DNA of 64,000 nt from SM23-32 sp964434535 (GTDB lineage Bacteria; Planctomycetota; Brocadiia; SM23-32): NCBI GenBank assembly GCA_964434535.1, contig CAYSWA010000003.1, forward strand, positions 112,274 to 176,273, given 5' to 3'. Position numbers and translations under genes: made by a program. A model generated the notes under the pieces. It saw only the letters and a list, made by a program, of their open reading frames with translations. It did no database searches and was not told the origin of the DNA. Shown piece by piece: positions 1-9,150 of the stretch (its first letter is position 1; each line of letters opens with the position of its first letter).

Positions 1-414
1 CTCCGGGTGCGGCGCCTCGGGCAGGCCGAGGATGGCCCGCACCATCTGCTGCACCTGCGACTTGTGCGCGCGGCCGTTGCCCACCACGGACTTCTTGACC
101 TCGGCGGGGGCGTACTCGACCACGTCGCATCCGCGCTGCGCCGCCGCCAGGAGGGCCACTCCGCGACCCTCGCCGATCTTGAGCGCCGTGCGCACGTTCT
201 TGCCGTAGAAGGCCCCTTCGACGGCCACAACGTCCGGCCCGAAGCGCTCCATCACCTCGCGCAGTCCGGCGAAGATGGCCGCCAACCGCTCCGGCAGGTC
301 GCCGGCCGGGCCGCGCAGCGCGCCGTAGTCCACTGCGCGGGCCTGCGAGCCGTCGGTCTCGATCACGCCGTAGCCGCAGACCTGGGTGCCGGGGTCGATG
401 CCGAGGATCCTCAT
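1..414 (-). CDS. ruvC: Holliday junction endonuclease RuvC (3' end cut by window edge)
   Basis: RuvC resolves Holliday junctions by paired nicks together with RuvAB. About 138 N-terminal residues are visible. The start MRILGIDPGT carries the first catalytic Asp (residue 7), and VAVEGAFYGKNV carries the second acidic residue (Glu). The C-terminal acidic pair lies beyond the window. The ATG (414-412) overlaps the TGA of dnaE as ATGA, so the two are probably translationally coupled. ruvA and ruvB are present in this window but in a different operon at 46.8-48.5 kb, so the ruv genes are split. The frame is open to base 1 and the identification is secure. Confidence 0.95.
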   Translation of the reverse strand, partial: MRILGIDPGTQVCGYGVIETDGSQARAVDYGALRGPAGDLPERLAAIFAGLREVMERFGPDVVAVEGAFYGKNVRTALKIGEGRGVALLAAAQRGCDVVEYAPAEVKKSVVGNGRAHKSQVQQMVRAILGLPEAPHPE

Positions 415-3400
415 CGGGCGCGCCTCCCCGCCGGGGATCGGGCCGGGGGAGGGTCGTTGCGGCTCATCGCGAAGGTGACCCGCCCCCCGCCGACCAGCTC
501 CTCCAGGCGCACTGCCAGGCGTTCGGACGGCTCGACCTTGGTCCCGTTGCCCACGCGGGCGCGGAGCCGAAACGCCTCTCCCTCCAGGTCTACGAAGACC
601 GGCGCGGCCCCCCTCGTCTCACCCAGCACGTCGCGCAGGCCCTGCCAGAGCTCGGCGTCGGCCTCTTCGGCCGGCACCTGTACGCGAACCGAGCGAGCGC
701 GGGCCTTCTCGAACGGGACGACCTCGTCGACGATGACCGAGGTGCCGCGGGTGTGGCTGAGGCGGCCGGCGAAGAAGAGCACCTCGCCCTCCTGGACCAG
801 CTCGCGGAACTGCTCGTAGGTGCGGGGGAAGAGCACGGCCTCGAAGGAGTTGCGCACGTCGAGCACCTTGAGCACGGCCATCGGGTCCTTGTTGCGCGTG
901 GTGCGGCGGCGCAGCTTCTCGACCAGGCCGCCCATGACCACCTCGGCGCCGTCGGGGAGCTTGGCCAGGCCGTCGCTGGTGGCCGTGCAGAAGCGCCTGA
1001 GGCGGGCGCGGTGCTCCACCAGGGGGTCGTAGCGCACGTAGAGGCCGAGCGCTTCGCTCTCCTGGCGGGCCAGCTCCTGCTGGCTCAGGGGCGGCACCTC
1101 GGGCAGGTTGGCGGCCATGCGCCTTTCGGGGTCTTCCTCCTGGATGGCGCCGAAGAGCGATTTCTGCCCGCTCAGGCGGTTGCGGCGCGCGCGTTGGCCG
1201 ACCTGGATGGCGGTCTCGAGCAGGGCCGCCTGCTGGGCACGCGTGCCGGGCAGGTTGTCGAAGCAGCCGGCCTTCAGCAGGGCCTCCAGCGCGGCCCGTG
1301 TGACCTCGTGGGGGTCGACCCGCTCGCAGAAGTCGAACAGGCTGGCAAACGGGCCCCCTTCGCTGCGCGCCTCGATGACGCATTCGATGGCGCGGGCGCC
1401 GACGTTTTTGACCGCCCCGAGCCCGAAACGCAGCCGCCCCTCGCCGCGGGGGGTGAAGTCGGCCCGGCTCTCGTTGATGTCGGGCGGCAGGACCTCGATG
1501 CCGAGCTTGCCGCACTCCTCCATCAGGGCGACGACCTGGTCGGTCTTGCCCATCTCGATCGAGATGCTGGCGGCCATGAACTCGGTGGGGAAGTGGGCCT
1601 TCAGGTAGGCGGTGATGAAGGCCAGGAAGGCGTAGACGCTGGTGTGCGCCTTGTTGAAGCCGTAGCCGGCGAAGTGCAGGATCAGGGCGAACATCTCCTC
1701 GGCCGTCTCGCGCTCCAGCCCCCGCTCGGCGGCGCCCGCCACGAACTCCTCGTGGTAGCGGCGGATCACGCCCTCGTTTTTCTTGCTGACGGCCTTGATC
1801 ATGGTATAGGCGTCGGCCATGCTCATCCCGGCCACCTGGTTGACGATGTGCATGATCTGTTCCTGGTAGACGATCACGCCGTAGGTGGGCTTCAGGATCG
1901 GCTCGAGCGAGGGGTGCAGGTAGGTGATCTCGGCGCGGCCGTGGCGGCGGTTGATGAAGTCCTCCACCATCCCGCTCTGCAGGGGGCCGGGGCGATAGAG
2001 GGCGACGGCGGCGATCAGGTCCTCGATGCAGTTCGGCTCCAGGCGGCGCAGCAGCCGCCGCATGCCCGCGCTGCCGAGCTGGAAGACGCCCTGGGTCAGG
2101 CCGCCGGTGATCAGCTCGTAGGTGGCGGGGTCGCCGGTGGGCAGCTTGTTCACGTCCAGGTCGGGGGGCTCTTTGCCCTCCTGGCGGATGATCTCGACCG
2201 TCTTGGCGATGATGGTCAGGGTGGAGAGGCCCAGGAAGTCCATCTTCAGCATGCCCATGGCGGCCAGGTCGTCCATGGTCCACTGCGTCATGGCCTCGCC
2301 GTTGCTCAGCTTGCACAGGGGGACCATCTCCCAGAGCGGCCGGTCGCCGATGACCACGCCGGCCGCGTGCGTGCTGGCGTGGCGGGGCAGGCCCTCCAGC
2401 TGGCGGGCGTAGTCGAGCAGGCGGGCCACTTCCTCGTCCTCGGCGGCCATCTTCCGCAGCTCGGGCGCCTGCTCCAGGCCGTCCTCCAGGCCCTGGCGGG
2501 GGCCCTGGGGCAGCAGCTTGGCGATGCCGTCCACCTTCTTCAGCTCCATGGCGAGCACGCGGCCCACGTCGCGCACGCAGTTGCGGGCGCGTAGCGTGCC
2601 GAAGGTGATGATCTGCGCGGTGCTCTCGGGGCCGTAGCGGCGCCGCACGTAGTCGATGACCTCGCCCCGGCGCTGCTCGCAGAGGTCGATGTCGATGTCC
2701 GGCGGCTCCTTGCGCTCCACGTCGAGCAGTCGGCTGAAGATCAGCCCGTAGTCCATCGGGTTCAGCCCCGTCATGCCGAGCGCGTGGGCGACCAGGCTGC
2801 CCGCGCCGCTGCCGCGCATGCCGACGGGGATGTCGTTCTCGCGCGCGAAGCGCACGAAGTCCCAGCAGATCAGGAAGTAGTCGACGTAGCCCGTCTGCTC
2901 GATGGTGTCCAGCTCGTACTCGAGCCGTTCGCGCATCTCCTCGCAGAGCTCGCCGTAGCGCTCGCGCAGCCCCTCGGTGGCGAGCCTGCGCAGCAGGGCG
3001 GGGTTCTCATCCGGGGAGGCGTCCTCGTGGTGGAAGGCGGGGTACTTGCGCGAGTCGTCCAGCTCGACCTCGCACATCCGGGCGATGCGCGCCGTGTTGG
3101 CCAGCGCTTCGGGCAGATGCGGGAAGGCCGCCGCCATCTCCTCGGGGCTCTTGAAGTAGATCTGGTCGGTGCTCATGCGGAAGCGGTCCGGCTCGTCCAG
3201 CGTCGCCCGCGTGTTGATGCACAGCAGCACGTCGTGCCAGCTCCGGTCGTCGGCCTCCAGGTAGTGGCAGTCGTTGGTTGCCACCAGGGGGATGCCCATC
3301 CGCCGCGCCAGCTCGACCGAGGGGCCGAGCACGCGGCTCTGCTCCTCCAGGCCGTGGTCCTGGAGCTCGACGTAGAACCGCTCGGGGCCGAACAGGTCGC

Positions 3401-3896
3401 GCAGGTCGCCCAGCCAGGCGGCCGCCTCGTCCTCGGCGCCGGCCAGCAGAAGCTGGTTGGAGCGGCTGTGCAGGCATCCGCTGAGGCAGATCAGGCCCTC
3501 GGCGCAGTCCTCCAGCAGCGCATAGTCGATGCGGGGCTTGTAGTAGAGCCCCTCCAGGTAGGCCAGGCTCGACATCTTCAGCAGGTTGGCGTAGCCGGCC
3601 TGGTCGGCCGCCAGGAAGGTGAGGTGGAACAGCTCCTGCCCCCCGCGCACGTGCTCGCGCGCTCGGCGGTCGCCGCAGGTGAAGTAGCCCTCGTAGCCGA
3701 TCAGGGGTTTGACGCCGCTGCGGCGCATGGCCTGGTGGAACTCGACCGCGCCGTACATGTTGCCGTGGTCGGTGATGGCCACGGCGGGCATGCCCATCCG
3801 CGCGGCGGTCTCGGCCAGGCGATCGATGCGGCAGGCGCCGTCCAGCAGGCTGTACTGCGTGTGCACGTGCAGGTGGCAGAACGTGTCCGACGGCAT
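411..3896 (-). CDS. dnaE: DNA polymerase III alpha subunit
   Basis: This is the catalytic subunit of the replicative DNA polymerase, 1161 residues, close to the E. coli length of 1160. It opens with a PHP domain (HLHVHTQYS at residues 8-16, then TDHGNMYG). The C-family polymerase palm follows, with GMRGSGAGSL and the catalytic Asp pair in PDIDIDLCE, and a third Asp in KMDFLGL. A helix-hairpin-helix region and a C-terminal OB fold (VVMGGLVEKLRRRT) complete it. The frame stays open upstream to about 4088, but that extension is unlike DnaE; the ATG at 3896 gives the standard DnaE N-terminus and lies just downstream of a good promoter (3951-3979). Its TGA overlaps the start of ruvC. There is no sign of PolC. 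Confidence 0.97.
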   Translation of the reverse strand: MPSDTFCHLHVHTQYSLLDGACRIDRLAETAARMGMPAVAITDHGNMYGAVEFHQAMRRSGVKPLIGYEGYFTCGDRRAREHVRGGQELFHLTFLAADQAGYANLLKMSSLAYLEGLYYKPRIDYALLEDCAEGLICLSGCLHSRSNQLLLAGAEDEAAAWLGDLRDLFGPERFYVELQDHGLEEQSRVLGPSVELARRMGIPLVATNDCHYLEADDRSWHDVLLCINTRATLDEPDRFRMSTDQIYFKSPEEMAAAFPHLPEALANTARIARMCEVELDDSRKYPAFHHEDASPDENPALLRRLATEGLRERYGELCEEMRERLEYELDTIEQTGYVDYFLICWDFVRFARENDIPVGMRGSGAGSLVAHALGMTGLNPMDYGLIFSRLLDVERKEPPDIDIDLCEQRRGEVIDYVRRRYGPESTAQIITFGTLRARNCVRDVGRVLAMELKKVDGIAKLLPQGPRQGLEDGLEQAPELRKMAAEDEEVARLLDYARQLEGLPRHASTHAAGVVIGDRPLWEMVPLCKLSNGEAMTQWTMDDLAAMGMLKMDFLGLSTLTIIAKTVEIIRQEGKEPPDLDVNKLPTGDPATYELITGGLTQGVFQLGSAGMRRLLRRLEPNCIEDLIAAVALYRPGPLQSGMVEDFINRRHGRAEITYLHPSLEPILKPTYGVIVYQEQIMHIVNQVAGMSMADAYTMIKAVSKKNEGVIRRYHEEFVAGAAERGLERETAEEMFALILHFAGYGFNKAHTSVYAFLAFITAYLKAHFPTEFMAASISIEMGKTDQVVALMEECGKLGIEVLPPDINESRADFTPRGEGRLRFGLGAVKNVGARAIECVIEARSEGGPFASLFDFCERVDPHEVTRAALEALLKAGCFDNLPGTRAQQAALLETAIQVGQRARRNRLSGQKSLFGAIQEEDPERRMAANLPEVPPLSQQELARQESEALGLYVRYDPLVEHRARLRRFCTATSDGLAKLPDGAEVVMGGLVEKLRRRTTRNKDPMAVLKVLDVRNSFEAVLFPRTYEQFRELVQEGEVLFFAGRLSHTRGTSVIVDEVVPFEKARARSVRVQVPAEEADAELWQGLRDVLGETRGAAPVFVDLEGEAFRLRARVGNGTKVEPSERLAVRLEELVGGGRVTFAMSRNDPPPARSPAGRRAR

Positions 3897-3950
3897 CGTT
3901 GCCCTGGCGGTTCGAAGGCGAGCGGGGCGCCGGCCCGGCCGGCTGCCGCC

Positions 3951-3979
3951 ATTGTAGTGAGGGGCCGCCGGGCGGTCAA
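3951..3979 (-). promoter_or_regulatory. sigma70-type promoter of dnaE-ruvC
   Basis: On the minus strand TTGACC (3979-3974) and TACAAT (3956-3951) are separated by 17 nt, with the -10 box about 55 nt upstream of the dnaE ATG. It lies in the gap between the HD-domain gene and dnaE, so dnaE-ruvC can be transcribed independently of the long upstream operon. Confidence 0.7.
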
Positions 3980-4017
3980 GCCGGGGCGCTCCGCCCTGCC
4001 GCTCCCCGGCGGGGGCT

Positions 4018-4075
4018 CCAAGACTCGAGACCCGAGACCCCGGAGCCGAAACCGGGCACTGTCCCCGAATCTCGT
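4018..4075. repeat. intergenic word-repeat (CTCGAGACCCGAGA type)
   Basis: Between the HD-domain gene and dnaE the sequence contains near-repetitive words: GACTCGAGACCCGAGACCCC at 4022-4041, then a GGGCACTGTCCCCGA word at 4054-4068. No gene reads through it. It has the same style as other intergenic word-repeats in this window and is probably a dispersed non-coding repeat rather than a regulatory site. Confidence 0.4.
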
Positions 4076-4089
4076 CGGCCCGGACCACT

Positions 4090-5394
4090 CTACCGGCCGG
4101 CGCGTTCGGCGGGCAGCTCGTTGGGCAGGCCGACGGCCTCCGCGCAGACCCGGCCCGCCCGCTCCGCGTCGGCCTCGACGCGCGGGCTCGCGAAGACGTA
4201 GAGCCGCCAGAGCTGCTCGTGCTGGTGCTTGAGGAGCTGGATCTCCTCGCTGTTCAGCTCCGAGAGCCTGGTGATGCGCCCCTCGGGCACGATCACCGGC
4301 ACCTCCGCCTCCTTCAGGGCCATGCCGGCCGGAGCGCAGTAGACGGCGATGCGGTGCGGGTCGGCGCCGAGCTCGCGGGCGATCCGCGCCTCGGCCTCGC
4401 CCCGCGCGTCGCCCTCGTTGAGGTGGTAGCGGCGGACGGCCTCGGCGACGGCCTCCTCCCCGATGCGGCGGGTCACCATGTAGCAGCGCTTGAAGAGGCG
4501 GCGGGCGCGGAACTCGTCGAGCAGCTCCACGAGCGCCTCGTCGCCGGCGAAGCGCCGGCGCAGGTCATAGATGAGCGAGTCGTCGCTCAGCGCGCAGAGC
4601 TCGGCCTCGCTCAGTCCGCCCGCCATGGCGCGCTCGACGGCCTTGGAGATCATGACGCCGGCGGCCATCTTGGCGTGGTGGTAGTAGACGCGCTCGCTGA
4701 GCACGTAGCGGATGCGCAGCAGGTTGGTGACCTCGCTGAGGGCGTCGCGGCGGAACAGGCCGCCCTGCGACATGTCGAGCGCGAGCCGGCCGCCGGCGAC
4801 GCGGAAGTAGTGGAAGACGCGCTCGTCGAACTCGTAGCTGAGGCCGCAGAAGTAGTTGTCCCGCTTGAGGTAGTCGAGCAGGTCGGCGCAGATGGTTCCG
4901 CTGACGATCTGGCGCAGGCATGCCTGCTCGGGGGGCAGCTCGCCGCCGGGGGCGAGGAGCTTCAGGGCGAGGCGGCCGGCCTCCGAGCGCCCGAGCAGAT
5001 CGCCCAGCTCGCCCCGGCCGAGCAGCAGCTCGTAGCGCCGCTCGCTCTGGTCGTGGCGCGGCAGCAGGCGGCGCTCGTCCTCGAAGGTGTGGCCGAAGGG
5101 GATGTGGGTGACGTCGTGGACGAGCGAGGCGAGGAAGACGGCCCGCTGCTCCTGCTCGGAGAGCCCGCCGCCGCCGGAGTCGGCCATGCGCTCGACGATG
5201 CGCTTGGCCATCCAGCACGTGCCCAGGCAGTGCTCGAAGCGGGTGTGGTGCGCGCTGGGGTAGACGTAGTAGGCGGCGCCGAGCTGGCGAATGCCCCGCA
5301 GGCGCTGCATCTGGGGGGTGTCGATGGCGGCCATCTGCTCGGGGTCGAGGAAGATGTCCTTGTGCACGGCGTCGCGCAGCTTCCTGGCGTGCAT
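4090..5394 (-). CDS. HD-domain phosphohydrolase (dGTPase/SAMHD1-like family)
   Basis: A 434-residue protein of the HD superfamily resembling COG1078 dNTP triphosphohydrolase-like proteins. The metal-binding signature is visible as HTRFEHCLG early in the protein, then LVHDVTHIPFGHTFEDE, which supplies the HD doublet and a further His. The N-terminus (KLRDAVHKDIFLDP, then TPQMQRLRGIRQLG) matches the family's usual opening around phosphate-contacting Arg/Gln residues. The ATG at 5394 lies 5 nt after the scpB stop. It is likely soluble and may act on dNTPs, GTP-like nucleotides or another phosphoester; the substrate cannot be told from sequence. It ends the tightly packed part of the rnf-scpB run before the dnaE promoter. 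Confidence 0.85.
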   Translation of the reverse strand: MHARKLRDAVHKDIFLDPEQMAAIDTPQMQRLRGIRQLGAAYYVYPSAHHTRFEHCLGTCWMAKRIVERMADSGGGGLSEQEQRAVFLASLVHDVTHIPFGHTFEDERRLLPRHDQSERRYELLLGRGELGDLLGRSEAGRLALKLLAPGGELPPEQACLRQIVSGTICADLLDYLKRDNYFCGLSYEFDERVFHYFRVAGGRLALDMSQGGLFRRDALSEVTNLLRIRYVLSERVYYHHAKMAAGVMISKAVERAMAGGLSEAELCALSDDSLIYDLRRRFAGDEALVELLDEFRARRLFKRCYMVTRRIGEEAVAEAVRRYHLNEGDARGEAEARIARELGADPHRIAVYCAPAGMALKEAEVPVIVPEGRITRLSELNSEEIQLLKHQHEQLWRLYVFASPRVEADAERAGRVCAEAVGLPNELPAERAGR

Positions 5395-5399
5395 GACGG

Positions 5400-5990
5400 C
5401 TACCGCCCTTCCCCCTCGGCGGCGGGGCGGGCGACCCGTCCGAAGTCCCGGCGCCGGGGCAGGTCCTTCAGCGACTTGAGCCCGAATGCCTCCAGGAACT
5501 GCCTCGTCGTCCCGTAGAGCAGCGGCCGCCCCAGCTCTTCGCTCTTGCCGGTGACGCGGATGAGGCGCTTCTCCACCAGCGAGCGCAGGATATGGCCGCA
5601 CTGCACGCCCCGGATGTCCTCGACCTGTGCGCGCGTGATCGGCTGGCGGTAGGCGACGATGGCGAGCGTCTCCAGGGCGGCCTTGCTCAGCGTCTCCTGC
5701 TGCTGGCGGCTGTGGAGCCTGCTGACGTAGGGGGCGAACTCGGCGCGGGTCAAGAGCTGGAACCCCCCGGCCAGCTCCTCCACGGCGAAGGCGCGCCCGG
5801 CCGCCTCGTACTCCTCGCGCAGCTCCGCCACGATGCGCCGCGCCTGGTTGCCGTCCGCCGCGCCGGACAGCTCGGCCAGCCGGCCCGCCCCGATCGGCCG
5901 CGCCGAACTGAAAAGCAGCGCCTCGATGACCCGCTTGACGTGCTCGGGCCCGTCAGCGCCGGCCTGCCCGCTGGGTGCCTCCTCGCTCAT
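5400..5990 (-). CDS. scpB: segregation and condensation protein B
   Basis: ScpB is the winged-helix kleisin-binding subunit of the bacterial SMC condensin. At 196 residues it has the family's usual size. Diagnostic stretches are VIEALLFSSARPI near the N-terminus and the second winged helix with LETLAIVAYRQPITRA, then IRGV and LLYGTT. The ATG (5990-5988) overlaps the TGA of rnfG as ATGA. Neither scpA nor smc is in the window. Placement behind rnfG seems to reflect operon packing rather than shared function. Confidence 0.93.
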   Translation of the reverse strand: MSEEAPSGQAGADGPEHVKRVIEALLFSSARPIGAGRLAELSGAADGNQARRIVAELREEYEAAGRAFAVEELAGGFQLLTRAEFAPYVSRLHSRQQQETLSKAALETLAIVAYRQPITRAQVEDIRGVQCGHILRSLVEKRLIRVTGKSEELGRPLLYGTTRQFLEAFGLKSLKDLPRRRDFGRVARPAAEGEGR

Positions 5991-6670
5991 CCGCCGTATG
6001 CCTCCTCGGTCGCCTCGATGGTCCGGGTCACGGCCTCGCGCACGGCCCGCACGGCCGCATTGCTGGTGATGGTGGCGCCGGTGATCGCCTCCACCTGTCC
6101 GGCTGCGGGGAGTTCTGCCGGCAGATCGGACAGGCGCAGTCCGCTGAACTGCTCCTGGAACCAGGGCCGCTTCGGCGGCCCGTCCGCCGGCTCCGCCCCG
6201 GCGAGCTTGCCCCAGAGGCTCACGTCCTTCTCCACGGCCTTGATGTTCTCGCCCAGGCCGGGGGTCTCCTGGCTGGCCACGACGGCCACGGCGCGGATGC
6301 GGGGGTCGGGGCCGACCGGCGCGCCGGGCGCCCGTCCCTGCACGGAAACGAGCACCTTGATCACGCTGCTGTAGCCCTTGGCGGTGCCCACGGCGGCGTA
6401 GAGGGGCACGGGGCCGGCGCGGCTGAGGTAGACCTTCTGCTCCTCGGGCGTGCCGGCCGGGTAGTGGCCGACCACGTCGTAGCCCTCGGCCTCGCCGAGG
6501 ACGAGCGCCAGCGTCTCGCGGAAGACGCTCTGCGCCTTCGCCTCGATCTCGTCCTGCATGCGCCAGTAGAGCAGGCCGACGCCGGCGCCGCTTCCGAGGC
6601 AGATGGCGGCCAGGATCAGTATCCCGGCGGCGAGCTTGCTCTGCTGCGTCCTTTGCGCGGCGTCGCTCAT
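5987..6670 (-). CDS. rnfG: Rnf electron transport complex subunit G
   Basis: RnfG is a membrane-anchored extracytoplasmic flavoprotein of the ferredoxin:NAD+ oxidoreductase. It has 227 residues, with one N-terminal membrane helix (about 13-36) and an FMN-binding domain. The covalent flavin site is ITGATITS, putting the acceptor at Thr200, preceded by Glu where Asp is more usual. PDPRIRAVAVVASQETPGLG is the typical domain core. The ATG (6670) overlaps the rnfD stop as ATGA. No ApbE flavin transferase is in this window, although it would be needed for flavinylation. Confidence 0.95.
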   Translation of the reverse strand: MSDAAQRTQQSKLAAGILILAAICLGSGAGVGLLYWRMQDEIEAKAQSVFRETLALVLGEAEGYDVVGHYPAGTPEEQKVYLSRAGPVPLYAAVGTAKGYSSVIKVLVSVQGRAPGAPVGPDPRIRAVAVVASQETPGLGENIKAVEKDVSLWGKLAGAEPADGPPKRPWFQEQFSGLRLSDLPAELPAAGQVEAITGATITSNAAVRAVREAVTRTIEATEEAYGG

Positions 6671-7692
6671 GTTCCCCTCGGGGTTGCCTTCGGCGTCCTG
6701 GCGCCGTAGAAGGTGGGCTGGACCCAGCGATCGATCAGCGGCGTGAAGGTGTTCATCAGCACGATGGAGTAGGCGACGCCCTCCGGATAGCCGCCGTAGC
6801 GCCGGATCAGCGCGACCAGCAGCCCGCAGCCGACCCCGAAGACGGCCTTGCCCCGGCGCGTCACCGGCGTGGTCACCATGTCGGTGGCCATGAACAGGGC
6901 GCCGATCATCAGCCCGCCGGCGAGCAGGTGGTAGACGGGGTCGTCGGCCCAGGCCGGCTCGCCGGCGCGCGCCGGCAGCAGCCACGTCAGCACGAAGACG
7001 GTGCCGAGGCAGGCGACGGGGATGCGCCAGTCGACGACCCGTCGGGCGATCAGGAAGAGCCCGCCGGCGATCAGGGCGACCTTGCACGTCTCGCCGATGC
7101 CGCCGGGCAGTCCGTTGCCGAACAGCAGCTCCAGGTGGGTGAAGCGCACGGCGCCGACGGCCTTCGCCAGCGGCGTGGCCATGGTCTGCGCGTCGGGGGC
7201 CGCGCCCCAGAGCATCCGGGGCACGGGCCACTGCGAGAGGCTGATCTGTGCGGGATAGGCGAACTGCAGGAAGACGCGCGCGGCGAGCGCCGGGTTCCAG
7301 ATGTTGTTGCCCAGCCCCCCGAAGGCGTGCTTGGCGATGGCGATGGCGAAGGCCCCGCCGACCACGGGCACGTACCACGCCACGCTCGCCGGCAGCACCA
7401 TGGCCAGCAGCATGCCGGTGAGGAAGGCGCTGCCGTCCAGGGCGTGCTCGACGGGGCGGCCGCGCGCCTTCAGGCAGGCCGCCTCGGTCGCTTCCGCCGC
7501 GGCGACGGCGAGCGCGTAGAGGCCGAGCGCACGGAGGCCGAACAGGTAGAGGCTGATCAGCGCCGCCGGGGCGAGCGCGGCGGCGACCGTCCACATGATC
7601 CGGCGGATCTCGTCGCTGTCGCGCACGTGGGGCGAGGCGCCGACCAGCAGCCTGACGTCCAGGGAATCGACCTGACCGGACTCGCTCGCCAC
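6667..7692 (-). CDS. rnfD: Rnf electron transport complex subunit D
   Basis: RnfD is an integral membrane subunit of the Rnf complex (NqrB homologue), 341 residues, with many hydrophobic helices such as IMWTVAAALAPAALISLYLF. The probable FMN attachment site is DAQTMATPLA with Thr173 as acceptor. It fits a D-x-x-[ST]-x-A-T-P-L pattern, with Met in place of the usual Gly. ATDMVTTP and the C-terminal YPEGVAYSIVLMN segment are also typical. The stop is 1 nt from the neighbouring frame overlap: its TGA overlaps the rnfG ATG, and its own ATG lies 1 nt after the rnfC stop. Confidence 0.95.
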   Translation of the reverse strand: MASESGQVDSLDVRLLVGASPHVRDSDEIRRIMWTVAAALAPAALISLYLFGLRALGLYALAVAAAEATEAACLKARGRPVEHALDGSAFLTGMLLAMVLPASVAWYVPVVGGAFAIAIAKHAFGGLGNNIWNPALAARVFLQFAYPAQISLSQWPVPRMLWGAAPDAQTMATPLAKAVGAVRFTHLELLFGNGLPGGIGETCKVALIAGGLFLIARRVVDWRIPVACLGTVFVLTWLLPARAGEPAWADDPVYHLLAGGLMIGALFMATDMVTTPVTRRGKAVFGVGCGLLVALIRRYGGYPEGVAYSIVLMNTFTPLIDRWVQPTFYGARTPKATPRGT

Positions 7693-7693
7693 C

Positions 7694-9037
7694 TCAGGTG
7701 CCCCCCTTCTGGCGCGCGCGCCGGTGGCGCAGCTCCGCCTTGCCGAACTTGGTCATCTGCACGATGCGCCGCCGGGCCGGGCAGACGTAGGCGCAGCAGC
7801 CGCACTCCTTGCATTCGAGCATGCCGTAGCCGACGGCGGCGTCCCAATCGTGCCTCTCCATGGCGATGCTCATCTCGCCCGGCATCAGCCGCAGCGGGCA
7901 GGCGTCCACGCAGCGCCCGCAGCGGATGCAGGCGCGCTGGGGCGGTATGGACGCGCCACGCCTGAGGATGATGCAGTTATTGCCCTTGACCAGGGGCGTA
8001 TCGAGCGTGCCCTGGGCGATGCCCATCATCGGCCCGCCGAGGATCACCTGGTTGGTCCCCGCGCGCATGCCCTGGCGGGCGACGATGGCGGCGAGGGATG
8101 CGCCGATCCGCTCGACGAAGTTGCCCGCCGCCTCCGCCCCGTCGCCGGTGACGGTGAGGGGCCGCTCGATCAGGGGCCGGCGGAAGCGGATCGCCTCGCG
8201 GATCGCCAGCGTCGTGGCCACGTTGTGCACCAGGCAACCCACGTCGCCGGGCAGGCCGCCCTGGCTGGGCACCTCGCGGCCGGTCACGGCGCTGATGAGC
8301 TGCTGCTCGGCGCCCTGGGGGTAGCGGACCTCCAGGGGCACGACGGCGATGTCCGTCTCGCCGGCCAGCGCCGCCTCGAAGGCATCGATCGCGTCCGGCT
8401 TGTTCAGCTCGATCCCGACCCAGCCCCGGGGGGCGGCGACGATGCGCATGATCAGGCGCAGCCCGTCGATGACCTCCGCGGTGCGCTCCAGCATCAGGCG
8501 GTGGTCGACGGTGACGTAGGGCTCGCACTCGGTGCCGTTGACGAACGCGTCGCTGATCGGCATGTCGGGCGGGGGGCTCAGCTTGACGTGCGCGGGGAAG
8601 GTGGCCCCGCCCATGCCGACCACGCCGCACTCCAGCACGAGTTCGGCCATGTGGCGGGTGTCCATGGCCTCCACGTCCTGCGGCTCGTCCAGCCCCTCGG
8701 CCCAGCGCTCCTCGCCGTCGTTCTCGATCACGACGGCCGGCACGCGGGCGCCGGTCACGTTGTAGACGCGCGGCTCGACGGCCTTGACCGTGCCGCTGAC
8801 CGGCGCGTGGACGTTGGCGCTGATGTAGCCCTGCGCCTCGCCGATGAGCTGGCCCTTGTCGACCTTCTCCTTCTTTTTGACCACCGGGGCGGCCGGCGCG
8901 CCGATGTGCTGCACCATCAGCACGGCCACCTCGGCGGGCGGCTCGCTGACGCAGAGCGGCACGCCGCGGGTGCGCTCCTTCTGCTCGGCGGGATGCACGC
9001 CGCCGTGCCGGAACGTCGCTGTCGCCAGCTCACTCAT
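7694..9037 (-). CDS. rnfC: Rnf electron transport complex subunit C
   Basis: RnfC is the peripheral subunit that binds NADH and FMN and carries Fe-S clusters. At 447 residues it lacks the long repetitive C-terminal tail of the E. coli RsxC protein. The N-terminal barrel-sandwich region (HGGVHPAEQK; VVKKKEKVDKGQLIG) and the central SLBB/NADH-binding region (VGMGGATFPAHVKL) are typical. Two [4Fe-4S] motifs of CxxCxxCxxxCP type lie near residues 370-380 and 409-419. It starts at an ATG 89 nt after the aminotransferase stop, a gap that contains word-repeats. Confidence 0.96.
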   Translation of the reverse strand: MSELATATFRHGGVHPAEQKERTRGVPLCVSEPPAEVAVLMVQHIGAPAAPVVKKKEKVDKGQLIGEAQGYISANVHAPVSGTVKAVEPRVYNVTGARVPAVVIENDGEERWAEGLDEPQDVEAMDTRHMAELVLECGVVGMGGATFPAHVKLSPPPDMPISDAFVNGTECEPYVTVDHRLMLERTAEVIDGLRLIMRIVAAPRGWVGIELNKPDAIDAFEAALAGETDIAVVPLEVRYPQGAEQQLISAVTGREVPSQGGLPGDVGCLVHNVATTLAIREAIRFRRPLIERPLTVTGDGAEAAGNFVERIGASLAAIVARQGMRAGTNQVILGGPMMGIAQGTLDTPLVKGNNCIILRRGASIPPQRACIRCGRCVDACPLRLMPGEMSIAMERHDWDAAVGYGMLECKECGCCAYVCPARRRIVQMTKFGKAELRHRRARQKGGT

Positions 9038-9060
9038 GGGTCATCCCGCGCGAGAAACCG

Positions 9061-9097
9061 GAACCGCAGATGAACGCGGATAAACGCGGATGAACGG
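9061..9097. repeat. module A word-repeat (GCAGATGAACGCGGATAAAC type)
   Basis: A 37-nt AT-richer stretch between the aminotransferase and rnfC. It is the same as the complement of 14009-14045 at 34 of 37 positions. Internally it is a degenerate tandem of GATGAACGCG-like units of about 11 nt. It is non-coding and recurs here only in intergenic DNA. Confidence 0.8.
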
Positions 9098-9126
9098 GCC
9101 AACACTGTCCCACACGCCGTGGCCGT

Positions 9127-9150
9127 TCAATCTCCAATCTGCAATCTTCC
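9127..9150. repeat. GATTGCAGATTG word-repeat at the aminotransferase stop
   Basis: On the minus strand this reads GGAAGATTGCAGATTGGAGATTGA, given here in short units: GGAAGATTGCAG then ATTGGAGATTGA. It is a tandem of GATTG-containing units. The TGA of the last unit is the stop codon of the aminotransferase. A second copy lies at 26033-26067, also at a stop codon. Confidence 0.75.

Noticed and set aside
753..2594. Long plus-strand frame opposite dnaE (613 codons), and similar long frames opposite most genes
   Set aside because: High-GC codon bias keeps the antisense frame open; the products are Gly/Ala/His/Leu-rich without any family motif.
3905..3920. GGTTCGAAGGC upstream of dnaE as a tRNA T-arm
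   Set aside because: No cloverleaf arms or CCA-proximal stem can be formed around it; no tRNA gene is supported anywhere in the window.
3897..4088. In-frame 64-codon extension upstream of dnaE
   Set aside because: It runs through the promoter and a word-repeat and is unlike any DnaE N-terminus; the ATG at 3896 gives the canonical PHP start.
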